Positions 1 through 11,645 of a DNA stretch of 64,000 nucleotides are shown here, in pieces (the stretch's first letter is position 1; every line of letters begins with the position of its first letter). The position numbers and the translations under genes are program-made. The stretch is from the NCBI GenBank assembly GCA_017893485.1, contig CM030366.1:202301173-202365172 (forward strand), given 5' to 3'. The DNA is from Hemerocallis citrina. Its lineage: Eukaryota > Streptophyta > Magnoliopsida > Asparagales > Asphodelaceae. The notes beneath the pieces were generated by a model. The model ran no database searches. It saw nothing but the letters and a program-made list of their open reading frames with translations, and was not told the origin of the DNA.

Positions 1-373
1 TACTGCTCGTCCGGACGGTGTTGGCGGGAGGTTCCCTCTCGGGCCCGCTTCTCATCCAGATGGCGGCGAAGGTCATCATCTTTCTGGCGGTTGAGGGCGG
101 TATTATGGCGACCAGAGGCTCGGGGATGATGGGAGGCCATAGAGTCCGTAGAGGCGTTGTGGATGGAGACGTGTTCTTGGTGGAGAGGCTGTTTTTGAGT
201 GTTAGGACCCTTTGGAAGAGGCTGATTTGGAGGAGGAAGGTCCTGTTGGAGCGGGTCTTCCGCTGGAGGAGGAAGTTGCCCTTGCTGTTGGGTAGGCTAG
301 ATGGGAACTTCTTGCTGCTGGTCAGGGTTGGCCCTCTGTTAGACCCTCTTGATCTGACTTTCCTAGGAGGCAT
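1..373 (-). pseudogene. 5' end of a Ty3/gypsy-like gag gene, frameshifted, cut by window edge
   Basis: On the minus strand a start codon follows a primer-binding site and an LTR by about 50 bases, the position of gag in an LTR retrotransposon. The first residues read MPPRKVRSRGSNRGP. Then the likely reading moves to another frame, where the sequence becomes Gln/Pro-rich and ends in a basic, charged stretch with the motif DDDLRRHLDEKRARE, a type of linker common in plant gypsy gag proteins. That second frame has a TAG near its beginning, so the gene is probably broken. The first frame stays open to the window edge but does not look like gag. The rest of the element lies outside the window, so pol cannot be examined. 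The plus-strand reading of the same stretch is an antisense shadow. Confidence 0.55.
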
Positions 374-426
374 GGCTGGAGAAGATCTGTTCACCGGGAA
401 GAGGAGAGGTTTCTATTCGTTAGTTT

Positions 427-445
427 CCCACGGACGGCGCCAATC
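427..445 (-). other. Primer-binding site of the gypsy-like element
   Basis: The minus strand carries TTGGCGCCGTCCGTGGGA directly after the LTR end. TGGCGCC followed by a G/T-rich stretch is a common primer-site form in plant LTR retrotransposons. The tRNA was not determined. Confidence 0.5.
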
Positions 446-1066
446 TGTTGCCGCTAATTTCGGTGTGGGGGCAAACAGATAGTATTTGTGAGTTCTCAGG
501 GAAACTGAATAGTAAACCTGTATACCTGTTCCGTCGGGGTTTGATCGTCGTTCCCGCCGTACACCTGCAAAAAGTGCGAGACACCGGGGTTGTTCCCGGC
601 GATGCACCCTCCGACACTCAAGTCAGTAATCAGAGAGATTATGAAAGAGCGCAAAAATTGGAGAAAGATTGATTACCTCTTAATGGAGATGGGTGGGGGG
701 TATTTATAGGCATCTTAGGGAACAGATTAGGAATGTGATCCCTGTGATCTGATAAGGAATATTCTCCTTGTAATCAGATTAGGAATGTAATCCCTAGTCC
801 CGGTGAAAGGATAGATATGAATCAGGGCCGTTGATTAATATTAATCAAAAATCCTAATTCTATCCTGCTGGACCGGGTTTGTTGCGGGTTGAAACCCGCA
901 CCCAGTCGTGGTGGATCCGTTCGCGGGTTATTGAATCTGTGAGAAGGAGACCCAGTACCCGCTTCAGACCCGTTTGTAGGTGAAATTACTGTTTTACCCC
1001 TGGGCTTCAGGATTCGTGTCCGATTTGGACGGTCTTGATTAAACCCCTATTTTTAGCCACATCACA
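446..1066 (-). repeat. LTR (about 0.62 kb) of the gypsy-like element
   Basis: The block is bounded by TG...CA ends when read on the minus strand (TGTGATGTGG at the right end, GGCAACA at the left end) and is followed on that strand by the primer site and gag start, so it is the 5' LTR. The second LTR and the target-site duplication are outside the window or not determinable. The right boundary is uncertain by a few bases. Confidence 0.55.
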
Positions 1067-1634
1067 AGGAAAGGTTTGAAAGAATGATTTGTTGCTACCA
1101 TGGATTTTGGTGTGTTTCTTTGTTGTGGTTTATGGGTTCATGAAGAAGTAAAGTTGTGTTGGATATTTTAAGGAGATGGTATTGTGAGTATTTTGGGGGC
1201 AATGTTGAAGAAATCTAGTTGTTTATGTTACTTTTTATGAACCTCTTATGATGAATGTGATGGTATTTGTGAGTGTTTTGTAGCTTTTTGTACAATGAGA
1301 TATTTGTATTGAGTACAGACAAACATATGTATCAGGAGATGGAAGTCATATGTGTTGAGAAATCTGTAATGAGTATTTTGGGGTAATATTGAGAAATCTG
1401 TTTTGTACAATTCTGTTGAGTAATCTGTACTGGGAAATATGTATTTTACAAATTATGCTAAAGTAAATGGAAGACATTCATATAATAAAGATCATAGTGT
1501 AGAAACTGTACACTCTAAACACAACATACAGTTCTCGTAATCTATGAAATGTTGATACAAATGAATACACAGCGTGGGACAATCACAAAAAACACACAAA
1601 CACATAAACCTGTAATGTGATATCTTTCACCCTT
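1067..1634. other. No gene seen
   Basis: AT-rich sequence with many diverged GAGTATTTTG/AATCTGT-like words. I find no long open frame, no splice-like exon and no recognisable transposon end. Confidence 0.5.
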
Positions 1635-1754
1635 ATTGACATGTTATTCACATTTGTTGTTGTTGGTTGGCCTGGTACTGCACATGACACGCGCATTCTT
1701 TCATCAGTACTTGAAGAAATGAAACATGTGTTCCCTCACCCTCCTGAAGGTACT
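1635..1754 (+). pseudogene. PIF/Harbinger-type transposase exon fragment
   Basis: One frame reads MLFTFVVVGWPGTAHDTRIL followed by a stretch ending in FPHPPEG. This matches the DDE_4 nuclease region of plant PIF/Harbinger transposases, where a conserved GWxGxAHDxR box carries a catalytic Asp and is followed by a FPxPPxGKYYL box. The match stops at GAAG/GTACTT, which looks like a splice donor in front of AT-rich intron-like sequence, but the next exon (KYYLVD...) was not found. Only about 40 codons remain, so this is a relic. It may have been left by an element whose ends are no longer visible. Confidence 0.65.
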
Positions 1755-2311
1755 TAAAAATTTATATATATAGTTGTCATTTAAATATTTTTATTTTTTT
1801 TTATTTTTAATATAAACTAATAATTAAATATATTTCTTTTTACGAGTTTTCTAGGTTATTCTAAATATTTTATTTATTAGTAATATAAAGATTTTTTTTG
1901 TAATTTGATAACTTATATTTTATTCTTAAATAAAATCAAAAACTTAAATTAAGTATAAAAGTAGCTTACAATTGATATCTTATGCCAAACAACTTCTAGC
2001 TTAAAAGTAGCTTTAAAGTTAAAAAAAAGCTGACTATCCAAACAGCTTTAGCTTTTAATTTCAAAGCTCTACTTTCTGGCTTCTCCTTCTGAAGTAGCTT
2101 TAAAGCCCAAAAAAAGTTGGGCCAAACGCACCCTAAGACATGCATCAAAATGTTAAATGCATGTTCTAAAAACAGGAAAAGTTGACCTCCATTGCTATAA
2201 AGCTGACACACTCTCACTCGTTCAAACTTTGGTTGAATTTTGAAAGAAGATTGATAAAAAAAATAAAGAAAGAGCGAAAAGGTTTTTTAGGGTTAGGGTT
2301 TCTAAGGCTTA
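1755..2311. other. AT-rich stretch with a probable non-autonomous element remnant
   Basis: About 1,975-2,145 contains two diverged blocks of the type 'TTTAAAGCTACTT', each next to a 'GTTTGG(C)' end, finishing in GGGCCAAACGCACCCTAA. Such GTTTGGCCCAAC-type ends are common on small DNA transposons in plants. No TIR pair or target duplication could be confirmed. Nothing coding was seen. Confidence 0.3.
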
Positions 2312-2569
2312 TCCGCCATATCTGCCGGCACCTTCGATCATGATCATATGTGGCTTCTTTACTGCCCTAAATGAGAACTTTACCACCCTAAGAGAGAAGA
2401 CAACACTTTCCACTTCTTCAGCTTTGCCGATTCTCGGTGTCGGCCCGTCTACACTGTCAACTTCCTCTCACCTAGCTCCTCCTTCCTCAGCTCTAGCCAT
2501 GGCGATTGGCTCATCCTCAACGACTCCACTTGCTACTCCCCTTCCCTTTGCCACCCTTCCACCAACTGA
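2312..2569 (+). pseudogene. Fragment of a DUF295 (KIB-like) F-box protein gene
   Basis: In one frame the translation reads SAISAGTFDHDHMWLLYCPK, a TGA stop, then a stretch containing FHFFSFADSRCRPVYTVNF, SSSFLSSSHGDWLILND and SLCHPST. The order of motifs (W-x-L-x-P, then FFSF-D, then SSHGxWLIL, then a Pro-Ser-Thr end) is that of the start of the DUF295 beta-propeller of plant F-box/KIB proteins. The F-box itself and the rest of the propeller are missing. It lies immediately upstream and on the same strand as a MULE transposase relic, so it could be a gene piece captured by that element, or a chance neighbour. The assignment is by motif memory, not by a search. Confidence 0.5.
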
Positions 2570-2589
2570 AGCCTCCATCTCCCTTCCCT

Positions 2590-3810
2590 CCTTGGTGTAT
2601 GAACTATGAAGGGCTTGTCAATGTGATGCTAGTATCAACTGTTTGTTTTGACATAGAAATGATCGGCTATTTTCATTTGTTTTTGTAATAGTAGATGGAG
2701 AAAGTATAGCTGCTTGAATATGATTCATGAGTTAAATTCGATATTTTGTCACTGATCGCTAAGAGAGATGTGTTATTTCTGATAGTCATGCGGGTATCTT
2801 GTCTGTCATGGACACATGAAACAGAGCATGTAATGAGCCACATGCATATTGTTTTTGTATGCGACATTTTTCTACAATTTTTTCCAGCAAATTCGGTAAC
2901 AAGATTTTGAGGAATAAGGCTAAGGTGGTTGCATGCCAAAATCAACCGAGAAATTTTGAGAAAAAATTGGCAGCGATGGAAAAAGTTAAAATCGAGCTCG
3001 TCAATTGGCTGAATGAGAAACCAATCAAGAAGTTTGCACTTTTTGCATATAGAGAGCATTGATATGGCCTGATGACTACAAATTTATCAGAAATTTTTAA
3101 TTCTGTTTTGAAAGGTGTTAATAGTTTTCCCGTGATGGCAATTGTGGAGATGATATTCTATCATCTTAACTCTTACTTTACTGAACATCGCCAATCGACA
3201 CAAAAATTTACAAGTGAAGGGAAGATTTGGGCTCCCAGAGTTCGAGAAATTATCAATATACGGCGTGAGAGAGTAAATATGCATGATATTATAATGTTTT
3301 ATCATAATCCTGACGTATTTCAAATAAAAACATGTATTAGACTAGTTGGTGGGCACCAAAAGAGTGGAATATTTCTAATTGTTGACTTGAGAAGACGCAC
3401 TTGTACTTGTCAGAAATTCCATCTCTACCACCTGCCATGTTCCTATGTCTTGACGGCTTGTGCAGCTCGGAACATTGATTACCCACCTTATATTGGTCCA
3501 TTTTATTCTATGAATTTCTTAGCACTTACTTGGGCACCCACCTTCCGTCCTGTGCAAGACCAAACATATTGGTCTTCAAGCTGAAGGTTTTTCCTCACTA
3601 ATAAAATAAGGAAAGTAGAGAGAGATCCAAAGTGGTCTGAATCTCATAGCTGATATGAGTCTTAGAAGATGTAGGAAAGATCGGCCCGGGACTATGCAAA
3701 TTGGAAATGACTTTGGATGTCAGCGATGGCTCAAGCATGGGGCAAACTTATTCAAAATCTGGTTTAATAGGATACAACAAGCGTAACAAGCGTTGTTGCC
3801 GGGGTAATGA
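2590..3810 (+). pseudogene. Mutator-like (MULE) transposase relic, catalytic core to SWIM finger
   Basis: Reading one frame through several stops gives the order expected of a MuDR-type transposase. A CDAS box is followed by FVFVIVDGES and CVISDSHAGIL (DDE core), then the C-x2-H motif YCFCMRH. Next come ALF...YGLMTTNLSEIFNSVLKG and, near the end, the SWIM finger TCTCQKFHLYHLPCSYV with the usual NIDYPPYIGPFYS sequel. At least five in-frame stops are present, several explained by one transition (TGG or CGA to TGA), including TGA at 3060-3062 in front of YGLMTTNLSE. The longest clean stretch is 3072-3584. A weak tail with CRKDRPGTMQIGND continues to about 3,810. The last SWIM His is Tyr (CSY for CSH). 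Dead element. Confidence 0.8.
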
Positions 3811-4249
3811 CTGATTATATAGTCATATTGTACTTTGCATTGGTTCATTATACTTTGTTTTTAAAAAAATTGATTTAAAAACTACTTTATTAATTGACTA
3901 ATATTTTTACTATTTATATGTCATATACCATCTTATGTTTTTATTCATTAAGTAACTAATATTTTCAATGCTACTTTGCAGGGTCATCATCGCAATAATG
4001 ACACGAACATGTGGTAATGCAGGCCCCTCGAGTAACTACTAGTGGGCCTCGGATAAGTAGCATGCTTTTGGATGTTTAAAGAATATATTTATTTTTCACT
4101 TATTTAACAAAAATTATTTATTTATGCATAACGATACGATTGAAGGAGTTGGTATAAGTGGCCGAGGACGGGGACCACGAACGCGCAGTGGACGATCCCC
4201 GAGTAGTACTTGTGAGCCTTCTACTAGAGGTGGCTGAGGACGAGGAAAC

Positions 4250-5440
4250 GCACTGTAGGGTTATATGATTAGACAGAAATAAATTTATTTATTTGTTATT
4301 TTATTTATAGAGCAATTTTTGGTTTATTCACAAATATTGATATTGTGCATCAATAAGGTCCATGCTGCATAGTAATTATGTCTATATACAAAGAACATAT
4401 TCACAGTCTATAATAGAACTGGACATTCTATTTGACAGTCTGTAGCACAACAAGTGAGAGGGTTGACTCGAACTTGTTGTGCTAGTTCGTTTAGTACGAA
4501 TTGATGGAACAAAGAATGATTACACTTGTAAATAACCATATGACAGTGTTATCGTTAAAGATAATATAAACATGACCTCTAAATCCTGAGTATATAGTGA
4601 ACTCATTTTTTAATATCGCGCATTTTGATAAATCAAAGAATGAGGCCTTCTAGACCAATACCTCGATGCATTGGATATGTCTTATTAGAAATATGAGAAC
4701 ATGTATTTGCAATACGGAATCCTACCTCTAAAAGAGAAGATATTCCCTTGTTCATTTAACGAAGGTTATAATCTGACAGTAAAATCCCATGGGCATATTT
4801 TACAGAAAAATTATTTCATTATATACAAACTTTTATTTATTTGTAAAAAATAAATTTTAGAGTCATTGTCAGATTGTATGAAAGGTTAAATGTGAAAACA
4901 AGGTTTAAGTTACAAATTGACCCATGGAGGTGGTATCACGAATTCCAAGGGTGCATTTGTAAATATCGTTAAAGGAGGGGTGTCTTGTAGAACTATATTG
5001 TGACAAGGGTCTAATAATAATTTAGATTTTAGTTGGGGAGCAAAATACAAATACATAGTGGACAGTATTGTAATTTTATCCTAACTAGGATTTTCTAAAG
5101 TTCCTAACCCTAGGCTTTTATCTCCTCAATAAATATGAGAGCAAGCGTAAAATCTAGCCGTCTCTCTTGTGCCTCCCACCAGGATATAGAAGAAAGGAAG
5201 AGGAAGAACTAGAGTTAGAATTGAAGAAGAAAAAGAAATAAGAAATCAAAGCTTGAAGGGTAAAACTTATTGATTTTTGTTCTTATTATTTTATTTGAGA
5301 TTAGATTAAATATTAAATCATTGTGGTCTTGGAAATAGGGAAGAAAAAATCCCAACACGCACCTCCACATGTAAGATGAATTGATGTATAAAAAAAATTA
5401 TATATATAATGTTGTAGCTAATATAACAAAATTTTCATGT
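4250..5440. other. Non-coding stretch within the PMD locus
   Basis: AT-rich sequence, intron-like between the Gly/Arg-rich piece and the next PMD exon. About 5,060-5,260 has an untranslated-leader look: a TATA-like AATAAATATGAGAG, then a purine-rich AAGAAAGGAAGAGG run and GAAG/GGTAAAAC resembling a splice donor. This could be a promoter and leader of the PMD gene or of an unrelated element. No coding frame was seen. Confidence 0.3.
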
Positions 5441-5565
5441 TGGTGTAGGTTGTAGTTGATCCACCTCCCTCGTCTACCGATATTGGCCAATCATCTTCAT
5501 CTTTCGTTGCAACTGGAGGTCCAGGTCCACTAGACCCCACACTAATGATGTTGCAACAAAGTCAC

Positions 5566-6074
5566 TGTAACGCCCCGCACTCAACTCGTACGCACACAAT
5601 TAATTAAATTCTAGCCACGCCCACCACAGGCTGCCTCAAAAGGGTGTCCGGACGTTGGGTAACCCTTCTTCATAGGCTTCCTAATATATCTCTATTTCTC
5701 TCCTATTTCATAGCCGATATGGGACATATCTTCCCATGGTCAACCCCGGTCAAAGCTACCCAACCAAACCAGCATGCATTCTTTTCTTTCTTCCATTCAT
5801 TTAATTCTTTCCTTATGGTCCATAGGCCATCTTATGGGCCCATCACACTCTTGATTCCCCATAGGATCATCCTATAGGTCACACTCAATCATCCACTCAT
5901 ACTCTTCCTTTCTTTTCTTTTTTCTACACGTCATCACCTCTCATTCATTCCTTCTTTTTTCTTTCTACTATAGTATTATACTATATATATATATACTATA
6001 TACTATTTCCATACTAGTATAATATATACTATATTCCTTCTATATACTATTATACGGAAATACGGGGTCTCACA
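5566..6074 (-). repeat. TRIM 3' LTR (left copy)
   Basis: 509 bp, TG...CA ends. Contains a conserved TGTCCCATATCGGCTATG stretch on the minus strand, close to the GTCCCACATCGG word seen in many plant LTRs, and an AT-rich TATA-like region. The 77-codon open frame inside it is identical in both LTRs only because they are copies. Confidence 0.92.
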
Positions 6075-6087
6075 TTCACCCCCTCTT
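6075..6087 (-). other. TRIM polypurine tract
   Basis: Minus strand AAGAGGGGGTGAA lies directly before the 3' LTR, the position of the plus-strand primer. Confidence 0.8.
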
Positions 6088-6265
6088 AAGAATTCAGCGT
6101 CCTCGCTGAATACGGGACGTGCAATCTAGTACAGGATCGCCTTTCTAGTCGAATGTAGACTTGTCTCCTAATCGCTGCCCTCTCAGGGTCTTACGCATCT
6201 CATATACACATATTGCGTCCCACGCACTTCCTATATACAAGTCCTACATTCGATGTCGAAAGTTG

Positions 6266-6277
6266 GCTCTGATACCA
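6266..6277 (-). other. TRIM primer-binding site (initiator tRNA-Met type)
   Basis: Minus strand TGGTATCAGAGC, two bases from the 5' LTR end. Confidence 0.9.
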
Positions 6278-6279
6278 TC

Positions 6280-6788
6280 TGTAACGCCCCGCATTCAACT
6301 CGTACGCACACAATTAATTAAATTCTAGCCACGCCCACCACAGACTGCCTCAAAAGGGTGTCCGGACGTTGGGTAACCCTTCTTCATAGGCTTCCTAATA
6401 TATCTCTATTTCTCTCCTATTTCATAGCCGATATGGGACATATCTTCCCATGGTCAACCCCGGTCAAAGCTACCCAACCAAACCAGCATGCATTCTTTTC
6501 TTTCTTCCATTCATTTAATTCTTTCCTTATGGTCCATAGGCCATCTTATGGGCCCATCACACTCTTGATTCCCCATAGGATCATCCTATAGGTCACACTC
6601 AATCATCCACTCATACTCTTCCTTTCTTTTCTTTTTTCTACACATCATCACCTCTCATTCATTCCTTCTTTTTTCTTTCTACTATAGTATTATACTATAT
6701 ATATATATACTATATACTATTTCCATACTAGTATAATATATACTATATTCCTTCTATATACTATTATACGGAAATACGGGGTCTCACA
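6280..6788 (-). repeat. TRIM 5' LTR (right copy)
   Basis: 509 bp. It differs from the left copy at three sites, near the start (GCATTC for GCACTC), in CAGACTGCC for CAGGCTGCC, and in CACATCATC for CACGTCATC. Confidence 0.92.
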
Positions 6789-6916
6789 GTCACATATCTC
6801 AGTCCATATAGAATAGTACAGTCAGGGCGTGCACTTTCCGTACGCACACAATGTTGAGAATGCACCCACGTACACACGGCTTGTTGGTCGAAGCTGGTTT
6901 CTATGGTGTAGGATTG

Positions 6917-6980
6917 ATGAGGTCTATGAAGCTGGATCATGCTCTACTATGAGGTCTATGAAGCTGGATCATGCTCTACT
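6917..6980 (+). repeat. 32-bp tandem duplication in the PMD exon
   Basis: The 32-bp unit beginning ATGAGGTCTATGAAGCTGG occurs twice without a gap. As 32 is not a multiple of three it shifts the PMD reading frame. Confidence 0.95.
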
Positions 6981-8184
6981 TATAGCTTTTCTTGAGAAAT
7001 GGTGACCAAAGACACATTCGTTCCATATACCCGTAGGAGATATAACTGTCACGCTTCAGGATTTTGCGGTCATTTCAGGACTTCCTATTGATGGGCTGGC
7101 CGTGACTGGTAGTATGATGTTTGAGAGGGAGAAATTATTCAAAGATTTCCTCGGTGTTAACCCAGGTGAGAAAACTTTTGTTGGCAAACCTATTAGACTA
7201 TCATGGCTTAAGATAGTGTTTGTCATCTTCTTGAACACAAATTCATCCCAGTTTCATGTTAAGTGCTACACCCGAGCTTGTCTATGAACACTGTTTGAAG
7301 GTGTTCTCTTTCCGAACTCCATAGGTGATACTGTTCGGCTGATGTACCTACCGTTGAACGCTAACATTAGGAAAGCTGGCCAGTATAGTTGGGTAGTATG
7401 GAATTAGCATCCTTGTATAGAAGTTTGTGTGGAGGAGCCTTGAATGCGATACAATGACGGGGCCGATGGCAATACTATAGGTGTGGAGATGGGAGCGTTT
7501 ACATGCCGGTCGACCCTGCTTTAGTAAGCAATCATAGGGGTGGGATGAGGTCTTGTTGGCTCCCATTAGTGTGTACTGGGCTGGGGCACACACGTGGAAA
7601 GATAACACATGGGGGTGTTGACATATTATAAAGATGACCTTGCCCAATTGTGGGAGGAGTTCATCAAATGAAAGCCTTATGCGATCGAGAGATTGTAGAG
7701 ACTACAACCTTTATGCACAACGAGCAGAAAGCTTTGGTTGACGATAGCACCACTCATCAACTTTAGTATGATACTGCTCTGCACGTTATCAAATGGATGG
7801 ATCAATTTCCTGATCATGATTGTGCAAAATATCACCAAGTTAATGTTGCAGCATGCAAAGAGCGCAGATTCGAGACGATCGTTGCAGGAATTCCTCTATA
7901 TGATGGATCGTTGCTCAGTGTGTTCATGTCATGGTATCGGAGGATTACACGGTCATATATTTCTCACCTTTCCATTATACCAGCTGGGGTCCCGCTACCA
8001 GTTTCGAGGAGAGAGACGAAACCAACTCCGAGGTATTCCTCTTTACAACCCATGTATCAACCGAATCGTCAACATCTCGATCCACTGTAAGAAATAATTT
8101 TTTGTTGTTCATTTCATATATGTATCTTTAATTTTTTTCTCCATTTGAATCAAAATTATTATTTCATACTACAATATATGATAC

Positions 8185-11100
8185 TGTAACCCCAGTTTTT
8201 CACTTTTGGTATTTTTGAGGGTATTTTTCATTTTTGTGAATTATTATTTTCCATTGTATTTTCGAAACAATAAATTTAATTATTTTTACTCTATAATATT
8301 TTTTTCTGGCAGTTTTGACCTCCTTTTGCTGTTTGTGCGCCGTTTGGCCGTTTTCGACATTTTGAGCTCTTTTTCTCAATTTCTTGATCCCGTTCATGTA
8401 TAAATGTTATTTTAGGGTCATGGTGGATTTTTAGGAGAGTTTTGACCAATTTGAGATTTTTGGCCCTTAAGGAGATTTTTAGGAGCCATAGGATTCATTG
8501 TATTTTGTATCCTCATTTGAAATCTACCCAATATCCATTACCCAATTGTATACCTAATTAATCCTATTGATATCCACTACCCATTAACCCATATTTGATC
8601 TCCTATATATACTCCTAATACTAAATAAACCCCTAACACCCTAACCCTAATCTTTTTCTTCTCTCCTAATCAAGCCGGCTCCCTCCTTCCTTACAATCCC
8701 TCCCGGCCTGTTTTCCTCCCTCCCCAACCAACCTACTTCCATCCCCAAATCCGGCCTCCCTTGCACCAAGCACACCCCCTCATCCATCCATACAACTCCT
8801 ACTACAACAAAACCCCCGTCATACTCCCTCCTTGTGGCCGGCCCTTCACCAACCAGCACCACCATCTTCAAGAACAGCCCCCCCCCCCTCTCTTCATCCC
8901 TCGCTGATTTGGTGAAGAGGGTATCGTCCGTTTGAGTTCGTGCTTCAAGAAGATGATCGTAGGCAAGTTTCGGTTCGTGGGTTCGCTTGATATCGCGCGT
9001 GGAAGGACTTTTGTTCGTGGGTTTTTATTGCTAGGCTTCGTAGCGCCGTGTTCATCGCTAACGAGGCAAGTAACTTGTACTTAAATTTCTTAGGTTGATA
9101 CAAGTAGAAAGTTCACACATAGGATAGGTTGAGACTAGAGACGGACAAAGATCATATTTTTAATTGTGGGTTTCGTCTCTATTGTTTCAAAACAGGCCAT
9201 AGACGACTTAGGACATAGTCTGATAGGTTTGTGCCTTAGGATTCACCCAAACGCGATTTGATCGCGTATGTGACATATTGTGTACCCGATGTATGTTGAA
9301 CACCCATATGAGAAATACTAGATTTTGACATGTTAGATACCCTCCATAGGTAGACAGTGTTTTGAATTTGGAAGAGTTTGGATGATTTTTGAGGAAGTTA
9401 TGACGTTTTGAAACTTAGTTGAGAAATCTGGAAATTTGGATTGAACTGGATTGATTGTTGATTTTACCTGAATTAGAGTCCGAATCTCCACATGACTATT
9501 TCTGAGTAATTTGTAGATAATTGAATCTAATTTCTAATCCCACTGATTTCACCCTGTTTGGAGTTTGTATGAATTAGTTACGATTATTTTAGTAACTGTA
9601 TGCCGGTAGATTCCAGATTCATTTCGGGGTAGATTTTATCACCAATTTATTTTCAAGATCCAAGTTAGACATAATTTCATGCCACAAGATTTGGTCCAGT
9701 GTTTCACCATGATGTTAGGTAGTTCTCTGATTTTTTTGGTAATTAAAAGATGAGTTTTGAGTGATGCCTTACATCCTTTTCTATAGATCGCTTTTGTTGT
9801 AAACTGCGTGTGATTGTATGTTGAATGCCGTGTTCACCTTATTTCTAATTACTGTATGAATATTTCATGTGAGATATGAAAGTTGGGTAATTGTGTATAC
9901 TTTCATCCCGTTTTAGCGGAAGTGGATTTTGATGCGCTGTTTGCAAGATGTGTTCCATTTTGTACAGCGGTGTTGAAGAATTCCAGATCCATCAAAACTG
10001 TGTTATGTGTTACTTTCCATTTTTGAAAACATATTTATACTTTCTGGAAAAATATGAAAATCTATATTTTGAGACTATACATATAGGGGATTACCCAGAT
10101 TTTTCGTGGATTTAATTAATGACTTTACCTGCTGTTTTCATGTGGTTTAAGTTATTCCCCTGTTTTCTGGCTGTACTTGAAAACTGTGTTGGAATGTGTT
10201 TTGAGTCGTGATGTTGTGAAATAGCATATGGATTTATTATAACCGTTAGAAGCGTGTGGAAGTCTAGTTTCCATATCCTTCGACGGATCATGATTTTCAT
10301 GCCTGTAGGTCTTTGGATCATTGTTTTAGTACAGATTGGTCTTGCTGTTCTGATTACAAACATACACTATTTTGCTCGTATTTGTGAATGTATAGTATCT
10401 ATACTTACTGATCTGATGCCCTAAACCTAAACCTGATCATGTGATGTTAGTTTGACATCCTTTAGCTCACATTCATGTCTGTTTAATAACTACAATGAAA
10501 GTAATCAAGCCGGGATATGGGAAAGATCTAGTTGTGGGAAAGCATAGAAATGTGTACTTAAAAGGGGGCCCGTGTTTCCCATATAATTATCTATATTCTG
10601 ACCTTGTCTACATTGCTTCTAATGTAAGAAGGTGTAAAGTAGAAGAGAACCACTAGGTTCTATCTGTCTGTTTCTGACCCTGTCTACATTACTTCTTATA
10701 GGAAGGTGTAGAGGAGAAGAGAACCACTAGGTTCTATCTGTCTGTTCTGATATTTGTCTAACCCTGAGTACACGGCCCTATAATATCCCCTACGAAATCT
10801 ATAAACGAAATTGTTTTGAATGTAGCAACCATGTGATAAAAGTATGGCGCATGAAGTGCTACCTAGATAGAAATCACACAAGACTTACATTAATCTGAAA
10901 TCTGAAATCTGAATATATTTTTTTAAGTCTGAATCTGAATCTTATATATGGAAATCTAAATCTGAATCTGAATACCTGTTATCTGAAATCTGTTATCTGA
11001 TTTACCTGACATATCTGAATATCTGTTTACCTGACATATCTGTTATATGACACTTGACACTTAATATCTGAGACATCTGCTAGGATACTATGTTAGTTGA

Positions 11101-11645
11101 ATTTACCATACCATATTAGGTCTGTTTCTGATGTTAGTTAGATCTGTTTAGTTTTGTCCATGTGCTTGTATCCTATTCTATTTGTGACCCGGACTTGCCA
11201 TTGACGGGTACTATGTTTTCTTCTTTTCCTTTTTCCTATATTCGATGATTGCAGATTTTGGTGGACAGATTCAAGAAGGTACTGGTGGTTCGCAGTATTA
11301 GTTACTGATTATTATTTCTGTTTCCTGTTAGAACTTTATTCTATATTCGTGAACTTGAATATTTCTGTACTTGAGACTTGAGTATTATTTGTATTCGGGC
11401 AATGTGACCCAAGATTATTGTGTTATTCAGATCATGAATATTTGAGATTAATGTGTTTTATTTCAAGTATTCTTGTTGATATTTGGTTCATAAGTGCATG
11501 TGGTTGATCTTTTTCTGGCTTCCGACTCTGATTTTACTGGGATATGTTGTAAAGAATTCCTGAACAGCTTAAGGATGATTATATTCATTCGCTGGACTTT
11601 TGTTACGCGCTCGTATTCCATGTTTTTGGGAAGCGGGGCGTGACA
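8185..11645 (+). mobile_element. Solo LTR, family B (3.46 kb)
   Basis: Starts TGTAACCCC and ends GGGGCGTGACA, with a perfect 5-bp target duplication GATAC on both sides (8180-8184, 11646-11650). There is no coding sequence, primer site or second LTR copy inside, so it fits a solo LTR from a large, probably gypsy-type, element. A TATA-like CCTATATATACTCC near 8,603 is followed by a C-rich leader with CCCTAACCCTAAT. Short direct repeats occur near 10,610-10,745 (AAGGTGTAGAGGAGAAGAG-like, two copies), and stacked ATCTGAAATCTGAATCTG words lie at 10,890-11,060. A truncated relative lies at 40,548-48,618, sharing AATCAAGCCGG, CATGAAGTGCTAC and the end. It sits in the last intron of the PMD pseudogene. 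Confidence 0.85.

Larger units (their letters stand above)
5566..6788 (-). mobile_element. TRIM (miniature LTR retrotransposon), complete and young
   Basis: Two 509-bp direct repeats flank a 205-bp interior with no coding capacity. The flanking target-site duplication is GTCAC (5561-5565 and 6789-6793), which sits in a PMD exon. On the minus strand the LTR begins TGTGAGACCCC and ends GGGGCGTTACA. The interior starts with TGGTATCAGAGC, complementary to the 3' end of initiator methionine tRNA, and ends with a polypurine tract. The two LTRs differ at only three positions that I can see, all transitions, so the insertion is recent. Mobilisation must rely on another retrotransposon. I looked for the 5S rRNA segment that defines Cassandra TRIMs and did not see it. 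Confidence 0.93.

Noticed and set aside
18..482. 154-codon plus-strand frame
   Set aside because: It is antisense to the gypsy-like gag start and runs into the LTR. Its composition is an echo of the Gln/Pro-rich gag linker.
2859..2890. Splice acceptor inside the MULE transposase (TTTTTTCCAG)
   Set aside because: The transposase frame reads through this point (CMRHF...SSKFGNK), matching the family without a gap, so no intron is needed.
5644..6591. Two identical 77-codon frames, suggesting a duplicated small gene
   Set aside because: They are the same stretch of the two TRIM LTRs. Identity comes from the LTR copying, and nothing protein-like is conserved.
5566..6788. Cassandra-type TRIM with 5S rRNA promoter
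   Set aside because: I looked for 5S internal-promoter words in the LTR and found none, so only the general TRIM call is kept.
8647..8871. 74-codon minus-strand frame in the family B LTR
   Set aside because: Low-complexity antisense reading of a C-rich leader. No domain and no conservation seen in the second family B copy.
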